Positions 32,556 to 45,825 of a stretch of 64,000 nucleotides of DNA are shown here, one piece after another. The notes beneath the pieces are model-generated. The model was not told the DNA's origin. It ran no database searches and saw nothing but the letters and a program-made list of their open reading frames with translations. The number at the start of each line of letters is the position of its first letter. Position 1 is the stretch's first letter. Location: NCBI GenBank assembly GCA_023634235.1, contig JAMKCF010000006.1, forward strand, positions 11,189,751-11,253,750, read 5' to 3'. The position numbers were made by a program, and so were the translations under genes. The DNA is from Pisaster brevispinus. Its lineage: Eukaryota > Echinodermata > Asteroidea > Forcipulatida > Asteriidae.

Positions 32556-33984
32556 GAAAGCCCTCTATTGGTGGAATAGTCGTGATGTGTATTCAGTGTC
32601 GAGTGTGCATGGTTTTACAAACAACGTGAGAACATCTTGCACCAAAACAGTCAGACAACTGAAGGTAAAGTTTAGGTTTTCACACTCAGGTATTTGAGCT
32701 CCATGGGTGAGACCATAATATGGCTGAGCTATTTGAAATGACATCCAAGTCCCAATACCACAAATCAATTACATGTACCTAGCATGACTCAAGGTGCAAA
32801 TTTCCAACAGAGCAAAAACCTATACAATACAGCTCCAGAAGTTTCAATATATGCCACTACTAGCCTGGGGGTACACCATAGAACATGTAGCATCTCCAGT
32901 GAGTAGTATTATTAGCTACACATGTACATGGAGAACAAAAACAACCAGTGTTTCTATCCTGAGTGATACTTGCACAACATCTGGAGTTTGATCAGATACA
33001 AAGTAGTACATTAAATCCCCTGTATCTGCTATTTGGTAATGAGTGCCTGCCTGCAAATAATTGGCCCTGAATGACAACAGTCTAATACAAGTCAGATTCT
33101 TAACACAATGACTGTAGTGTGTATTCAAAATGCCAGCATGAAGTCTTGAAACATAAAAACCTCTGTGCTTGCACAATTAAACCACACAACTTTCTTTCCT
33201 GCTTTTAGAGCCTAATGATTGCATCAGAGAATGCTGTTACGGTTTTTATTTCATTTCTCTCCACAAAACTCAATAAATTACACACTAAAATAGTACAAAA
33301 ATTTCAAAAGGAAACATGAGTAGGCCCTAAACATGTATTGTATGTATATGGTCATAAGGTCTATGCAAACCACCCCCTTTTGTAGTATTCATGTATTTGA
33401 GTACATGCTGTCATCATACGCAATGGAAGGTTGCATCAGAGAAAAACACTAATCATAAGAAATTCCTCATCATCTGTTATTCACAAATATAATGTACTTG
33501 ATGATGAATTTAATTCGGAACTTGAAGACAAATAGGCGGGACGGCCATTCAAGAAGGACAGCCATTCATTCATGAACGGTCAGCTAGGCAGGCAGAGTCA
33601 ACATTGCTACAATTACTCCAGCTTGGACGAGCAGCAACCTGGCCAATTGCCAATATCTTCCCATCCCAGCCAAGGTGCTCCTTGACAGACGAAGGAACAT
33701 CTGCACGGATGCTCTCTTCAGTACGATCATGCAGATGTCATAATTAATTCAATTCATGAAGATTGCCTGGCGACAAGCCTCCATTACCGAATTGATTGCC
33801 ATCAATGCAAATTCTGCGCTGACCAGTGGGATTTCTTGGGAGTCTGTGTGGGTATTTCGCTGAATATACATGTAAATGCACTCAAATGATGCCGTTTTCA
33901 CCAACAAACTATATCCATGTACTTAATATTGAAAATCTGTTCTAATAGGGGGAAGGGGGGGGGAGAGAAAGAATATTTTGGTAC

Positions 33985-34350
33985 GTCATGGCCAAGCAGT
34001 CTGTTGCATTAGACTCAAGTTCTGATGGTTGAATCATTAGAGTGCGGGTTCGATTCCCGGCTATGACACTTGTGTCCTCGAGCAAGGCACTTAACCATAG
34101 GTGCTTCTCTTAACCCAGGTGTACATGGTGGGAACCTGAGAGAGCTGAGACAGTATTGTGTTGGGTTAATCCCTTAGCGCTAATTTAAGTAGCTTGTAGT
34201 TGTATGGTCCCTAGGGAGTTGAGAAAGTTAGAGGAATGGTCCAAAAGTATGCCTGATGAACAGGGATAATATTGTTGAAAGTGCCTTGATCTAGCTACTG
34301 CATGTGGGATATGTGCGCTACATGAGAACCAATTATTAGAATATTATTAT
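33985..34350 (+). repeat. tRNA-headed SINE, tail type 2 (well preserved)
   Basis: GTGCGGGTTCGATTCCCGGC B box, core TATGACACTTGTGTCCTCGA, then AACCCAGGTGTACATGGTGG, GAGCTGAGACAG and GAGGAATGGTCC, ending ATT-rich. Close match to 20125-20465. Confidence 0.88.
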
Positions 34351-35274
34351 TTTTATACAAAAGAATTGAAGTTAAACAATGCAAAAAATTGTGCCAAAAA
34401 CGAAAACTGGCATCCTGTAATCCATCAAACATTTTGACCAAAAACTTCAAAACACCCTAACTAAAACATGTAATGTACAAAGGCATGCACAACTTACAGG
34501 TAGGTCTTTCTTGTAAATTCCAGAGGGTAATACCAGCCGCTACACACTCGGATTCCGCTGTCGGATCCTGATGTTTTAATTGGAAGTATTTCCTAGGATT
34601 GTAAAGGTATGGACAGCTTTCTGGACCCATTGGCAGTGTGTGACTCACGGATCATTCCTGATGGGTAGCTATCTTTGTACATTATTACCTCACAAAACCG
34701 CAGCATGCAGCGACATCGATGCAAATAATAACACTCCAAGTTGAACATTTCGTTTGCTGATGTGCACAAAAAAATAACATCTGGAAATCATATCAATTAA
34801 ATTTCTGGAGTGATGATCTCCAGCAGACCCGCAGGCTTTCCTTGTGACTAACGGGTTAATGGGAACGCCATGATACGCCTGTGTAGCTTGCCAATCAAAA
34901 CGCAATCCAAAACACATTAGTGTAATGTTCCCTCGTCAGACGACCGCTTAATTCCAAATGTCTGCCGCAGACATTGAAAACATTGTTCAAAGCTGAGATT
35001 CTAGAAACTTTTAGTGCAGATTTAAAATTGAATCAGTGTATGTTGAATGAAATGTTTGTACAGGCAATATGTGGTGTTGTTTTTTTTCAACAAACAACAA
35101 GTTGTAAGAAGTAAAGAATGACTTGTTTACATAATGTAAGAAATGTGCGATACAGATACAGTGCATGAATGTGTTAGCCCAAATGGTAGCTCCATGCGTC
35201 TTGGGAAACTTTGTATGAACAAATCAAAATGTAAATCATTTAATTTGCTTAATTTGGGGCTGAAAAAAGAAAAA

Positions 35275-35440
35275 TTTAAATGAGTGGGACTTGAACCTGT
35301 GATCTCCAGATTAACGTGACGGCGCTCTACCAACTGAGCTTTAATCCTTATGTTGGCGGTCTACCTATTTTGTGTATTATATCTTTCAGGTGCCAGTCAG
35401 AAGCCATTTAACCTGTAACTGCCATATAGGCCTACATTGT
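35275..35440 (-). repeat. tRNA-like sequence (SINE head or tRNA pseudogene) and adjoining repeat
   Basis: The minus strand has AGCTCAGTTGGTAGAGC (A box), GTTAATC in the anticodon-loop area and CAGGTTCAAGTCCCACT (B box). The anticodon stem has mismatches and the acceptor stem does not pair, so it is not a working tRNA gene. The neighbouring GCCAGTCAGAAGCCATTTAA and CATATAGGCCTA recur at 54010-54070. Confidence 0.65.
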
Positions 35441-35683
35441 AGCCAGGGATCACACCTTAGATTACTGTACAACTTGAGAAGTGGCAGCAGAGGAATCACC
35501 TTTAAGGGGATGCAAATTTTTGTTTCAAATATCAAGTAATAAATACAAGGGAAACTGACTGGGTAGTCAGTTTCCCTTTTGGTTTATAACTTGATACCAT
35601 TAAATGTGCATCACTATAATGATTACAAATTTTAACGTATAATGTTGTTACTACTTGAAACATCTCCGATCAGCAGTCACCCC

Positions 35684-35720
35684 ACTGCCCCCCCCCCCCC
35701 CCCCCCACCACCACCTCCCC
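35684..35720. repeat. Poly-C tract
   Basis: A run of about 18 C followed by CCACCACCACC. It generates a spurious poly-Pro frame. Confidence 0.9.
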
Positions 35721-36894
35721 AAGTCAAATATGACTCACACCCAGTCCCATTCCGCTACAGAAACCAATCCCAACACCTTCACAAGCTGAAGTGTGCTGGA
35801 CCATATACAATTCCATTAGATGTCTGTGAAATGATGGGGCAGCTACACAGTCAGGCAGAACCTTATGTGGCCTCATTGCGGTCAAATTTAATAAGTCTTG
35901 AGGTCTGTGGTTCAAAACCTCAGATGTCCAAAGTAGTGGTATTGCATTCTAAGCAGGAAGAAGGTGACTGGGAAAAACAGAAGCATCTAGGATTTACCGC
36001 CAAATGGATGTTGCTTTTGTAATGTATAATTCCATACAGCCTGGAATATCATCTGTGCATGGGCAAGGTCATTTTTATTTTCCAACGGGTACTTTTAAAA
36101 TGAAGGCTGGTTTACACTTAGATTCAAGTTCTGCAACTGTTATTGAAAAACAGAATATACTCTAATTGATGAATATCTTCCCCCCCCCCCATTCCTTTTG
36201 TTTAATCGTCATACCGATAGGCAATGTGTTTTGCAAGACTAAAAACCAACACCACATTTTTTGGGGGGCAACATGTTTCCATGTGTGTTTTTGCTATACA
36301 TCCATTCTAGGTTCCTTGGGAATTTCCAAAACTGTCAGGGGAAATCGAGAAACTGTTGAAAGTTTTGTCTTTAATCGACACCCCCAAAAATGATGTCACA
36401 ACATACTGTAAGTCATGCGTGCCTTTTTGTGCAATCTGGTGAAGAATTGGACATCAATCTTGACACAAATCGGCCAAAATCATCGAGTAATCAAACTTTA
36501 TCAGCACAATACCCTAGGGAGAGCATAACATGCTCCATTGCCTCACCCCCCTCCATCCTCAACATTGTTTACCTGATCTTTAATCAGTTGATTCATATCC
36601 GTTAATTTCATTCCCTAATTCTCTTCCCTCACAAGAGGCACATCTTGGAAAGGTCACAGTTGGCCTCCCTGCGGCTTCTTCGAAATGAGATTTTCTCATC
36701 CCGGACGGAGGAGTTATAAGTTTTGATGAAAATCTCAAGACGTCACTGAGAGACATTTATGGATGACACAGGACTTTTTTTCTCTTCAGGAGGGTTGCGA
36801 TCGTCGGGCTCTAGGGGAAAAACTTACCCTCCCTCTTCCTGAACTGTGCATAACAGTTTGTTGATTGAATAAGAAACTTCACAACAAAAACATC

Positions 36895-37223
36895 TTAAGT
36901 AATATACAGGATTGTACAGCTAACCAAATAGTCGGAGACAGTGGTCATTGCTTTGTGTGATCAACCATGAAATAACAAACCGGTGAAAATTTTGGCTTAT
37001 TTCGTTGTGTGAGTTGGGAGAAAATAGTGAAAAAACATGCACAATATTCAGCAAGTAAACACACACTGTGCTTAATTTTGGTTGTAACAACCAAAATCAG
37101 CTGATTGCATTTGTTTTTAGGTTTTCAAATATTTGACAGAAAAAAATGGTTCTAAAGTATGAACTTTACAACTAAACAATGATGTTTTTTTTATCCTTAC
37201 CAACCCTGTATATATACCTTTAA
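36895..37223 (-). mobile_element. TTAA-flanked MITE family M1 (copy 3, reverse)
   Basis: TTAA at 36895-36898 and 37220-37223. Contains GGTTGTAACAACCAAAATCA and the reverse of the M1 interior. About 329 bp, so slightly deleted relative to copy 1. Confidence 0.8.
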
Positions 37224-37289
37224 GTTATTTATTGTATATGGTTAGCTTCTGTAAATCATTTACAAGTACAACTTGTGTGATTGTGAACG

Positions 37290-37500
37290 TCACACTTGGG
37301 TTTAAGATCCCTATAAATGCTCTTTGGAACTCCTTGCCTGGTGCATGTTTCCCTCCAATTTAGACTGTTTTCAATTCCTAACCACGGCTCCCCCGAGTTA
37401 TCTTCCATCTAAAAAAAATCTTCTTGTAGCCCCCTTACCAAGAGTGGCTTTTAAACCTCGTGTGGGGCGAACTTGCATAAAACATTTGTTACAAAGAATG
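37290..37500 (+). mobile_element. Non-LTR retrotransposon C-terminal fragment (copy 1)
   Basis: Encodes ALWNSLPGACFPPI before a stop, then the shared 3' sequence TTACCAAGAGTGGCTTTTAA. The LWNSLP motif is typical of the end of LINE reverse transcriptases. Sister fragments are at 38060-38295 (minus) and 42040-42400 (plus). Confidence 0.7.
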
Positions 37501-38059
37501 AAAAATGTGTGTAGAGGTGTAAAAATGAGTGAACTGGTACAACTAGATGATTTCTTATTCTCCTCCATGATGCAGAAACAGCCGCCTTGAAATCTTGACA
37601 TGTCATGAGTGCAGCACATGCCATTCCATTTAGCCAATTGCTTCTCAGATTTGGCTGCGCTCCGCTTGTTTATGAAGGACGTATAGGAATCGTCCCAGAG
37701 CATTCGTATGCGCCTCAACGCTTACACACAGGTGGTACAGTTGTTTCCAAATTGGCATTTCACATGAATGCCCCCGGACCCCAGACAGAAAAATAAAGAC
37801 AAATTTTGGCTGGTTAATAATCAATAGGTTTTCCAATGGTTTTTTTCCCAACTTTAAAGGAAAAGGTTATCAGTTGTAATAGAGATATGCATGCATCCTC
37901 GGACAATTTTGTAGACATTCATGAAAATCATCTCATGAAAATATATTGATGACTATAGAATGAAAGCTTTTGGGTGCAAAACGGTTTCTGTCTTAAATGC
38001 TGTAATTGTTGAGAAAATTGTGTTTGACTCTTCTTTTTCTCTTCACTTTATTATTATTT

Positions 38060-38295
38060 GTATGCAAGTTTGCCCCCAAATAAGGCTAAAAAGCCACTCC
38101 AGGTAAGTGGCTACAAGAAGAATACATTTCAGATGAAAATAACTCAGGGGAGCTGAAGTTTGGATTTGACATTCCTTTGAAAAAAGCCTAGATTGTAGGA
38201 TGGACGGAAACATGCACAAGGTTATGAGTTTCAAAGTAATGCAGTATGTGGAATAAAGCTGTTGGAATGGCTCTTTGTTCTACATCTCAACAAAG
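38060..38295 (-). mobile_element. Non-LTR retrotransposon C-terminal fragment (copy 2, reverse)
   Basis: Minus-strand match to 42180-42400 (AGAGCCATTCCAACAGCTTT, TGCATGTTTCC, GAGTGGCTTTTTAGCCTTAT). Frame broken. Confidence 0.7.
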
Positions 38296-38894
38296 CAAAA
38301 GTATATGGGTGAGAACAAGCAGAAAGTCTGGTTTCACACTCAAACACCCTGATAGGAGGAACCAATTCAGACACACTAGTGACAAATTTACCAAGTATTT
38401 GTAGAATCTGTAGAAAAGACAGAGGCTAGCTACAGACTTACCGTGGGAGAGAGGTTGTAACAAACACCTGGCAAAAAGCAGTTGTCAGTTGTGTGGCATC
38501 CATAAAAAGATGTCACAAATAAGATGCATCCACAGACAAAATTGGCCATATTTGGAGGTGAATCCTTATAACAGCGGAAATCAAATTCCTCATATGTTTA
38601 TTTAGTCTGTGAAATCCAACCAACAAACTGCACATACATGTAGATCTTGTATCTCAAGCCAAATACCAAAGGGATTCATCACAATCAAAACAGCAGCAAT
38701 TAATGATGATCATCTCTAGCTTACACATCCCATTATGTACAATATAAAGAGTCCTCACATTCTGAGTTCAACCTGTACTGTCCTACATGTATGATGTCAA
38801 CTAAACAACACAGCAGGCCTCATACTGTACATAATAAGCAGTTCTTATAAAATGCAATTTCACTAGCATCAGGCTAATTATTTGTCTAAAGCCC

Positions 38895-39255
38895 TGTTCG
38901 CATGGGACTTTTGGGGGGTAAACTAACCGAGCCAACGAGTAACTTGACCATTTAAGTACAGTGCGGACAGCCCAGGAAAATTTCACCCAGGTAACTAAAT
39001 GGGTCCAATGGGTAGTTTAACCGGCCACCTTCTGCCCAGGTAAACAAGACCTGGTCAAACTAACCGAGCCAAAAAGTTCAGTATGGACGCATCGTTCCAT
39101 GAGTTCATATTTGTCAGTCGGTTTGTTTCACCATCATCTCGGTTAGTTTACCATCGTCAAATAATCCAAGTGCAGACACCGGTAAGATTTACCCACTGGA
39201 ATGTTACCAATGGCCTCAGTTAAATATTAATCCAATGTGAACACGGCTTAATGCA
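38895..39255. repeat. Possible fold-back repeat
   Basis: Repeated phrases (ACTAACCGAGCCAA twice; GTGCGGAC, GTATGGACGC, GTGCAGACACC; GTTCGCATGGG and AATGTGAACACGGC at the ends) suggest an internally repetitive non-coding element. I see no second copy in the window. Confidence 0.4.
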
Positions 39256-40794
39256 CTTTCTGAGCCATAAATGTACACTTTACATGTATGTAGGTGGCTT
39301 ACCAAGAGTGAGCGAGTTTTAATGACTGGCTGTGGGAGAACATTTCCATCACCTATCAACTGACGACTTTGAGATGGCCAATAAATCTACTATCAGTTTC
39401 ATAAAGTGAATTGCATACAAGAACACTTACTCTCCAGTACATTCACAGGATGCAATATTTCAAGCAAATAGCAAAGAGCACGAACTCAGCATTGAGATGG
39501 GCATGGGGGAACTCATCTGTAGCTGTTTCAATAACACTATGATGGCTGTCTACTCAGTACATGTACGTCATGTAAGATGATACTTCCTAATCTTCGCTAT
39601 GTATTGCTCCATGATGTAGTGCAATACAATGTTTGTACACAGATCCATACTTTGCTTTTGTCAGGACAAGGCATTTTACATGTGTTTTATCTTGATGAAG
39701 GGCACCTCAACATGAATAAAGAAAAAATTTCTATTTGAAGATTTCATAGGGCACCATTTGAGCAATGGCTCCTGGCATGGGGGCAATAGACCATGCAAGT
39801 CATTGGAACCTGTTAAAATGGACAAGATTGTTTCCTTCATGCGTTTAAGCAATGTATATGGGACCAAAGGGGTCCTAAAGACGTTTGAATATGCGCGAGA
39901 CTTGGGCAGTCTATTGCCTCTGTTGCCTCCATGAAGTATCTGGCCTGCATACAATGTTTATCTGCAATGCAGTAAGCAACAGGCCTGCTGCTTCGTTTGT
40001 GAAAGGACAAGAGGCACCAAGGCATTTTCTCCTTGGTCATGTTGGTAAAGGGCACCACTATGAGGAATTTCTTAATTTCTATGGGAACATGCAAGGAGCA
40101 CCAAGGCAATGACATGGGGCAGCAGAGGAAAGCGCAACTGCTGTCTCTATGAAGTGACAGGCCAGAAGCAACCCACACAAGGAAACCAGTAGAACTGTCA
40201 ACATTTTTTCCCCGCAAAACAATGACTTTAAAAATACTACAACTGGTATAAAATAAAGTGCTTTCCAATGGTGATCCACACTTAAGGGTGCATTTGATGC
40301 AAAATCTACTAAGCTTTGAGATTGATCCTCTTTGACTAAATTTGTTGCAAACCGTAGGAGCATACCAAAAACACTAGAGTCTCGAACAGTATTGTTGCAA
40401 GAGTACATATACATGTATGCTAATTTTGTCACAGATTGAGCCCAGCATTAGCTGTCATTTCCTATTTTGCCAGAAGGCTTTGGTCACTGTGACAAATCCC
40501 TGCATAATCTGACTATCTCGGGGCTCAGCAGATACGCTTAAGCAGACAGATCTAATAAATTTTTTCTGAAGTGACCGACGAGTTAATATCATCCAAGTAT
40601 ATGGAACGAGCACTGGGAATGAGGTCTGATATGTTCCAGTAGGATTGGCCGGAGAGAATATCCAAAGTACACTGGAACAGCCTGGGCACCTCAATGTTGA
40701 ATTTCAATGATGTACAAACCTACATAAAGCCTTAGACTATTCCTAATCTTTTTCAAGTACTCTTCTTTGCAGTCAGAGCTTTCTGATAATATAA

Positions 40795-41040
40795 TTATAG
40801 TATTGTATAGCGCAAGTATCTTAAATACTCAAGGCACTTGAACAACTGTATTCTATGACAGGTTTTTGAACTTTTGGAATTATGAGACCAAGTTATGCAG
40901 CACCTTGTAAGGTTTACACTGTGCTGGTCTAGTAAAGTAACCATTGCATATGTACAGTTGTACACATACATCAGGGCTTTCCCTTAACGTTTTTTCTTCA
41001 CCCGCCGGTCAGACTAGACAACCCAAATTTTGAATCCCCT
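40795..41040 (-). repeat. Type 3 retroposon tail plus M8 fragment
   Basis: 40795-40940 on the minus strand has CCTTACAAGGTGCTGCATAA and TGCGCTATACAATA with an A/T-rich end, as in the tails at 24640 and 31800. 40973-41040 begins TCAGGGCTTTCCCTTAACG as in M8. Confidence 0.6.
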
Positions 41041-42039
41041 GCAAGTTTGTTCACAAGCTGCACGTATGTTCGCACATAATTTTTGAAGCTTATCCCCCCC
41101 CCAAAAAAAAAATAGAAGTGAAGGTCGCAAAATTGCATGTTCGAATTATTGTATCGCCTTATTTACTCCCTTTATAAAGATATTTGTTATCAACAACCAT
41201 TTCCATGGATTTGTTATTCGAGGATCTATTTTATAAGAACTTCTTTTGTAGCTAAACTAACCAAAACCAAGGTGTAGACACAAATATTTACGCGATCAAG
41301 TCCCACCATACAAAAGACGGGGTCTCTGCGTTATTCTAAATTCTAGCCATCAGAAAACATTGCGTGAATGATCTTCCCAAGCCCTTTGCAGTATGATGAT
41401 GGAGGGCAAAAACAAAATATTCCTCACAACAAGCCTGGCGAATTTCTCATCAGCGCAGCGCATCTTGTTATGATTCAAGGTGAGAGATACCAATCAAGAG
41501 AAGCCGTCCCTAATACTGAAAAACAATCCGCTGGGCAAGCCAGGGACATTAAAGGATGCGTCCACGTGAAGAAGTAAGTTAATAAACCCATACCGTTTAG
41601 GACTGTCTCTACAGTTCTTTATTAAGATATTAAGTGCAGAGATTCTTAATCTTTTTGCTGAATGGTTGGGATCAATGTTACAACCTCTTTCAGGGTTCAA
41701 CTTTGGGGAGAATATTCACGAGACCACAGGGCTTGAAGCTAAATTGTTTTACTGGACCAGAATTTATTTTACAAGACCAGAATCAAAATGAGTTAAACAA
41801 GCATTTGTCTTCAATGTGTAAGTGTACTTCCATACTCAACAGAATTGAAAGATATTTATCAGACTCACAGTCAAAATTGTTTCACAACACAATGAGGTAG
41901 CCTATTGAAGAACACGAGACCAACAGACTTGTCCAGCTGTGAGTTTACTGGCTCAACACTAAAATCACTGGCCTCAGGACTGCGGTCCAGTGTTAATTTA
42001 TAACCCTGTCTTTGCCACCGTACATGTAGGTCTGTAGCC

Positions 42040-42400
42040 AGCCTCTGTCTTTTCTACAAATATTTTCATGGTTAATGTGCCACCAGTGTGTCCGACCTGG
42101 TTGCTCCTATCAGGGTGTTTGAGCGTGAGACCAGGCTTTCTGCTTGTTCTCCTCGTCCGTACACTTTTGCTTTGCTGAGATGTAGAACAAAGAGCCATTC
42201 CAACAGCTTTATCCCACATATGCTGCATCTCTTTGGAACTCATTGCCCGGTACATGTTTCCCTCCATCCTACAGTCTAGACTGTTTTAAGAGGAATATAA
42301 ATGTTTACCTCCAACTCCCCCAAGTTGTTTTAATTTCTAACATTTTCTCCTTACCAAGAGTGGCTTTTAGCCTTGTTTGAGGCAAACTTGCATTAAAACA
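42040..42400 (+). mobile_element. Non-LTR retrotransposon C-terminal fragment (copy 3, best preserved)
   Basis: From about 42215 encodes AASLWNSLPGTCFPPSYSLD and FKRNINVYLQLP, a typical end of a LINE reverse transcriptase. The 3' sequence TTACCAAGAGTGGCTTTTAG follows. The upstream frame has a stop, so it is a 5'-truncated, inactive piece. Confidence 0.75.
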
Positions 42401-43519
42401 AAAAATTAAATAAGTAGCTTCTTTGATGGCACCTCTCACTCACACACACTCACACATGTTATGGAGGTTGAAATGAAGTCAAATCTCCAAGTATCCCGAA
42501 AAGAACCATCCCCTTTAAGTGGATCTGTTGCTGATGCTGGAAAACATTTCACAAGACAAGGCCAAGTAAGGAATATCAATTCATCTGACTCACCATATTG
42601 GCTCCAAAAAGGCAGAAAAATAATAATTGGCTTCAGGATTAAAACTGCACTGCGTTGATGCTTCACCAAATAACCATACATACACAAATATGCAAAGGGA
42701 AATTAGAATGCTAAAATAGTCAGTAATTAGAAACTATTGTGGGAACTTACTGATTACATGTCATGCAAGGAGTGATTGATGTTTCTTTAATTTGAATTTT
42801 AAATCCATAGCGTGCCACCAGACTGCAGATTGGCGGTTTCAATTAAAAATAGAGGTCCGCATCAGTTTGAAAAGAAAAAAAAACCCTGACACTCTCAAAA
42901 TAAACTTTAATATTGCAAAATAATCAACCTCTTGACTTAAGAAACAGATGCCAGTTAGCTCAGGATGGAAAGGGGAAAAAAAAATCCACACACTTGAGTT
43001 TTTCTATCATTTGAAGGTCTTTCATGGGCAGCTTCAATAGTCTAAAACTGTACATCAACTGTCAGTGGTTACTTTTTGTACAGCATTATAGCATTCATAG
43101 TTGTACCACACTGCTGCGTGGGAGTGAGGAAGCAAATGGATGGAGGGTGGGGGGGGGTGTGACTCAGGGTTCTAGTAAGATGGATGTCACTGCCTCTGGG
43201 GAACGTGTTTCCAAGAATAACATGTAGATTATCATATTTGTAAATAAGTAACAACTTGAACATCTATGGGAAACCATAGAGGACAAATGGAATATTGGGT
43301 TCACAGATGACTCAACGGTCATGATGCATCAACGACATCGACTTCAACTAGTCAAACACACAGGAGGATAGCGCTTCCAAGAACTGGCTGGTTACATTAG
43401 CATTCTGAATCCAAAGTACATAGTACACTACACTTATTAAATCATTTGTTACTACATTGAACACGGTTAGCAGCCACAGCTGCAGTGTCAATTGAAAAGG
43501 ATGTTGTCATGAGAATAGA

Positions 43520-44071
43520 AAACACAAGAATACCCAGAGAAAAACACAGCAACCACCAAGAGGAAAACACAAGAGTCACCCAGAGAAAAACACAAGAATC
43601 ACCCAGAGAAAAACACAAGAATACCCAGAGAAAAACACAAGAGTCAACCAGAGAAAAACATAAGAATACCCAGAGAAAAACACAGCAACCACCCAGAGGA
43701 AAACACAAGTATCACCCAGAGAAAAACACAAGAATCACCCAGAGAACAACACAAGAATCGCCCAGAGGAAAACACAAGAGTCACCCAGAGAACAACACAA
43801 GAATCACCCAGAGAAAAACACAAGAATCACCCAGAGAACAACACAAGAATCGCCCAGAGGAAAACACAAGAGTCACCCAGAGAACAACACAAGAATCACC
43901 CAGAGAAAAACACAAGAATCACCCAGAGAAAAACACAAGAATCACCCGGAAAAAACACAGCAACTACCCAGAGGAAAACACAGCGACCGCCCAGAGGAAA
44001 ACACAGCAACCGCCCAGAGGAAAATACAAGAATCACCCTTAGGAAAACACAAGAATCACCCAGAGAAAAAC
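43520..44071. repeat. Minisatellite with a 23-bp unit, about 24 copies
   Basis: The unit is CAAGAATCACCCAGAGAAAA plus ACA, with variants (GTCACC, TCGCCC, GAGGAAAA, GAGAACAA) and some 22-bp units. A 92-bp (four-unit) higher-order period is visible: AGAGAACAACACAAGAATCG occurs at 43741 and again 92 bp later. It leaves a 185-codon open frame on the plus strand, an artefact of a repeat without stops in any frame. Confidence 0.95.
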
Positions 44072-45600
44072 CACTTGGCGGAAGCGTGGGAGGGCAACTT
44101 ATTTGATTATTGAAGAGGGGCTCCAAAGTCAAAATAAAGTTTTGTGACACACTCTTTTTCCAATAGAGTCCTCATGTGTATTATATCATTTTATTTGATA
44201 TTTCAGAGCAAAAATTTAAACATGACATCATCGGACGTCAAAACAAATGAGTCTGTACATTCTAAAGAGGAATTTTTTTCCAAAGGGAAGGTCAAATTCA
44301 ATGCCGTTTTGATTGAATATCCCTAAAATTCAGCTCGATATTTTCTGTAAAAAAATGTGCACACCATTTATTTGAAATGTGACGTCATTAAACGTTTTGG
44401 GGATTTGACAAAAAATTTCACTTGAAGGGTATGAAACACAGTGGCATTTTACACTTGTTCATGCGAGGAGTAATCAATGAATAACATGAACACCCCTAAT
44501 TTACACATGAAAACAGACACAGGTTCTTCAGGTAACATGACCAAAATGACTTCTTACACCCAGCCATACACATGTATTGTACAATTCATCAACATACATA
44601 CAGTGTGTACATCATCGCTGTATTATGTACAGCGCCAACCATTTTACACATAATACTTCACGGCGTCAAATTAACCGCAGCAAGGTAAGCGCCAACATGC
44701 AATAAGTCTTTGTTAATTAACATTTACATCAGCCACCATCTACGACAGAAAACATCCAACCTTCATGTAATTAAAAGCTTAACTGACCACTCCAATTAAA
44801 AACATCTTGAAGCTGTTGACGGTGAGCGTGTACTTCAAGCTACCAAATACAACAAAACTAGTGCCCTACATAAAAATCGTTATGAATAATTCATACCCAA
44901 TTTCACCGTGGATACATCGGTGGGGACATGTAAAAAATGGACGGAACTGACGACAGAGGAACAGTATATCATAACGTACTTCTTTCGTCTGCTGGATGGC
45001 AGACTGGCTGCCAGGCTTGAAATCCTAGACGCCAACACTGAACGCGCGTGTACGTATAAGACTTGTAATTATGAGCGAAATAATATTCTTGTGACCCCAT
45101 TCAAAGATGCATAAAGACTTCTTCTCAAGCACAAGATGTAGGTTACTATGCGGTGTGATTTACACAAGGAAAATTCATCCGAAGCAATCTGAAAAGTAAA
45201 GCTTAAACGAAAAACGGTTTTGAAGACGCCAATACTGTACTTCCTCTTGAACATACCTGTGCAATTTGGATATGTAGAGTCGCTGTTCAAATGATAGCAT
45301 GGTTTATGTGTTATTGAATTTACTTCTAATAATTGATTTGTACATATCAAACAGCAGCTGCCAATGTAAAAAAAAAACTCTTGCAGCATTTGATCAAATT
45401 GTGCAAATTCAATTTCCACCAAGTTTTCTTTCCCTTTTTTTGTCTGACAGGTTTGTAGGGGTGACTGAAGCTTCATTATTGACTTGTGAACTATTCCACA
45501 TTCAAAAAAATACAGTCCTTTCCACAGAGTGCATGGAGATCTTACATTGTACATCAACTTTGTGTATGGTGTGTCGATGTACAATGCACATCAAGATCTA

Positions 45601-45825
45601 AAGGCCATGTCACACACAGGGCACTTTTTTCAGGCAACTTGGAGGCAACCAACTGCACTGTATGCAAGTTGAACACATCAACAGCACACGAGACATTCTT
45701 CTACTAGCCTGTAACTCACTATCCCCAAGAAAATGATTAGAAAACTGAAATGTGAACGGATTTTGTTATTGGAGATAGCCTGGAGCTTGTTGCCTGTAAA
45801 TTGCCTTATGTGACATGGCCTTTAT
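45601..45825. mobile_element. MITE with GGCCATGTCAC inverted termini (copy 2)
   Basis: Left end AAGGCCATGTCACACACAGG; right end read in reverse AAAGGCCATGTCACATAAGG. The interior matches 712-926 in the opposite orientation (CTGTAACTCACTATCC, AACTGAAATGTGAA). Confidence 0.8.

Noticed and set aside
35275..35345. tRNA-Asn-like gene on the minus strand
   Set aside because: A and B boxes are present but the anticodon and acceptor stems do not pair, so it is a SINE head or pseudogene.
35642..36022. Plus-strand frame with a poly-Pro stretch
   Set aside because: The poly-Pro comes from a poly-C microsatellite; the rest has no recognisable protein features.
43485..44042. 185-codon plus-strand open frame (KHKNTQRKTQESPR-like)
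   Set aside because: Produced by a 23-bp minisatellite lacking stops in all frames; no start context, homology or splice context.
45069..45584. 171-codon minus-strand open frame in the large intron
   Set aside because: No recognisable domain, low-complexity residue mix, and AT-rich non-coding composition; likely chance.
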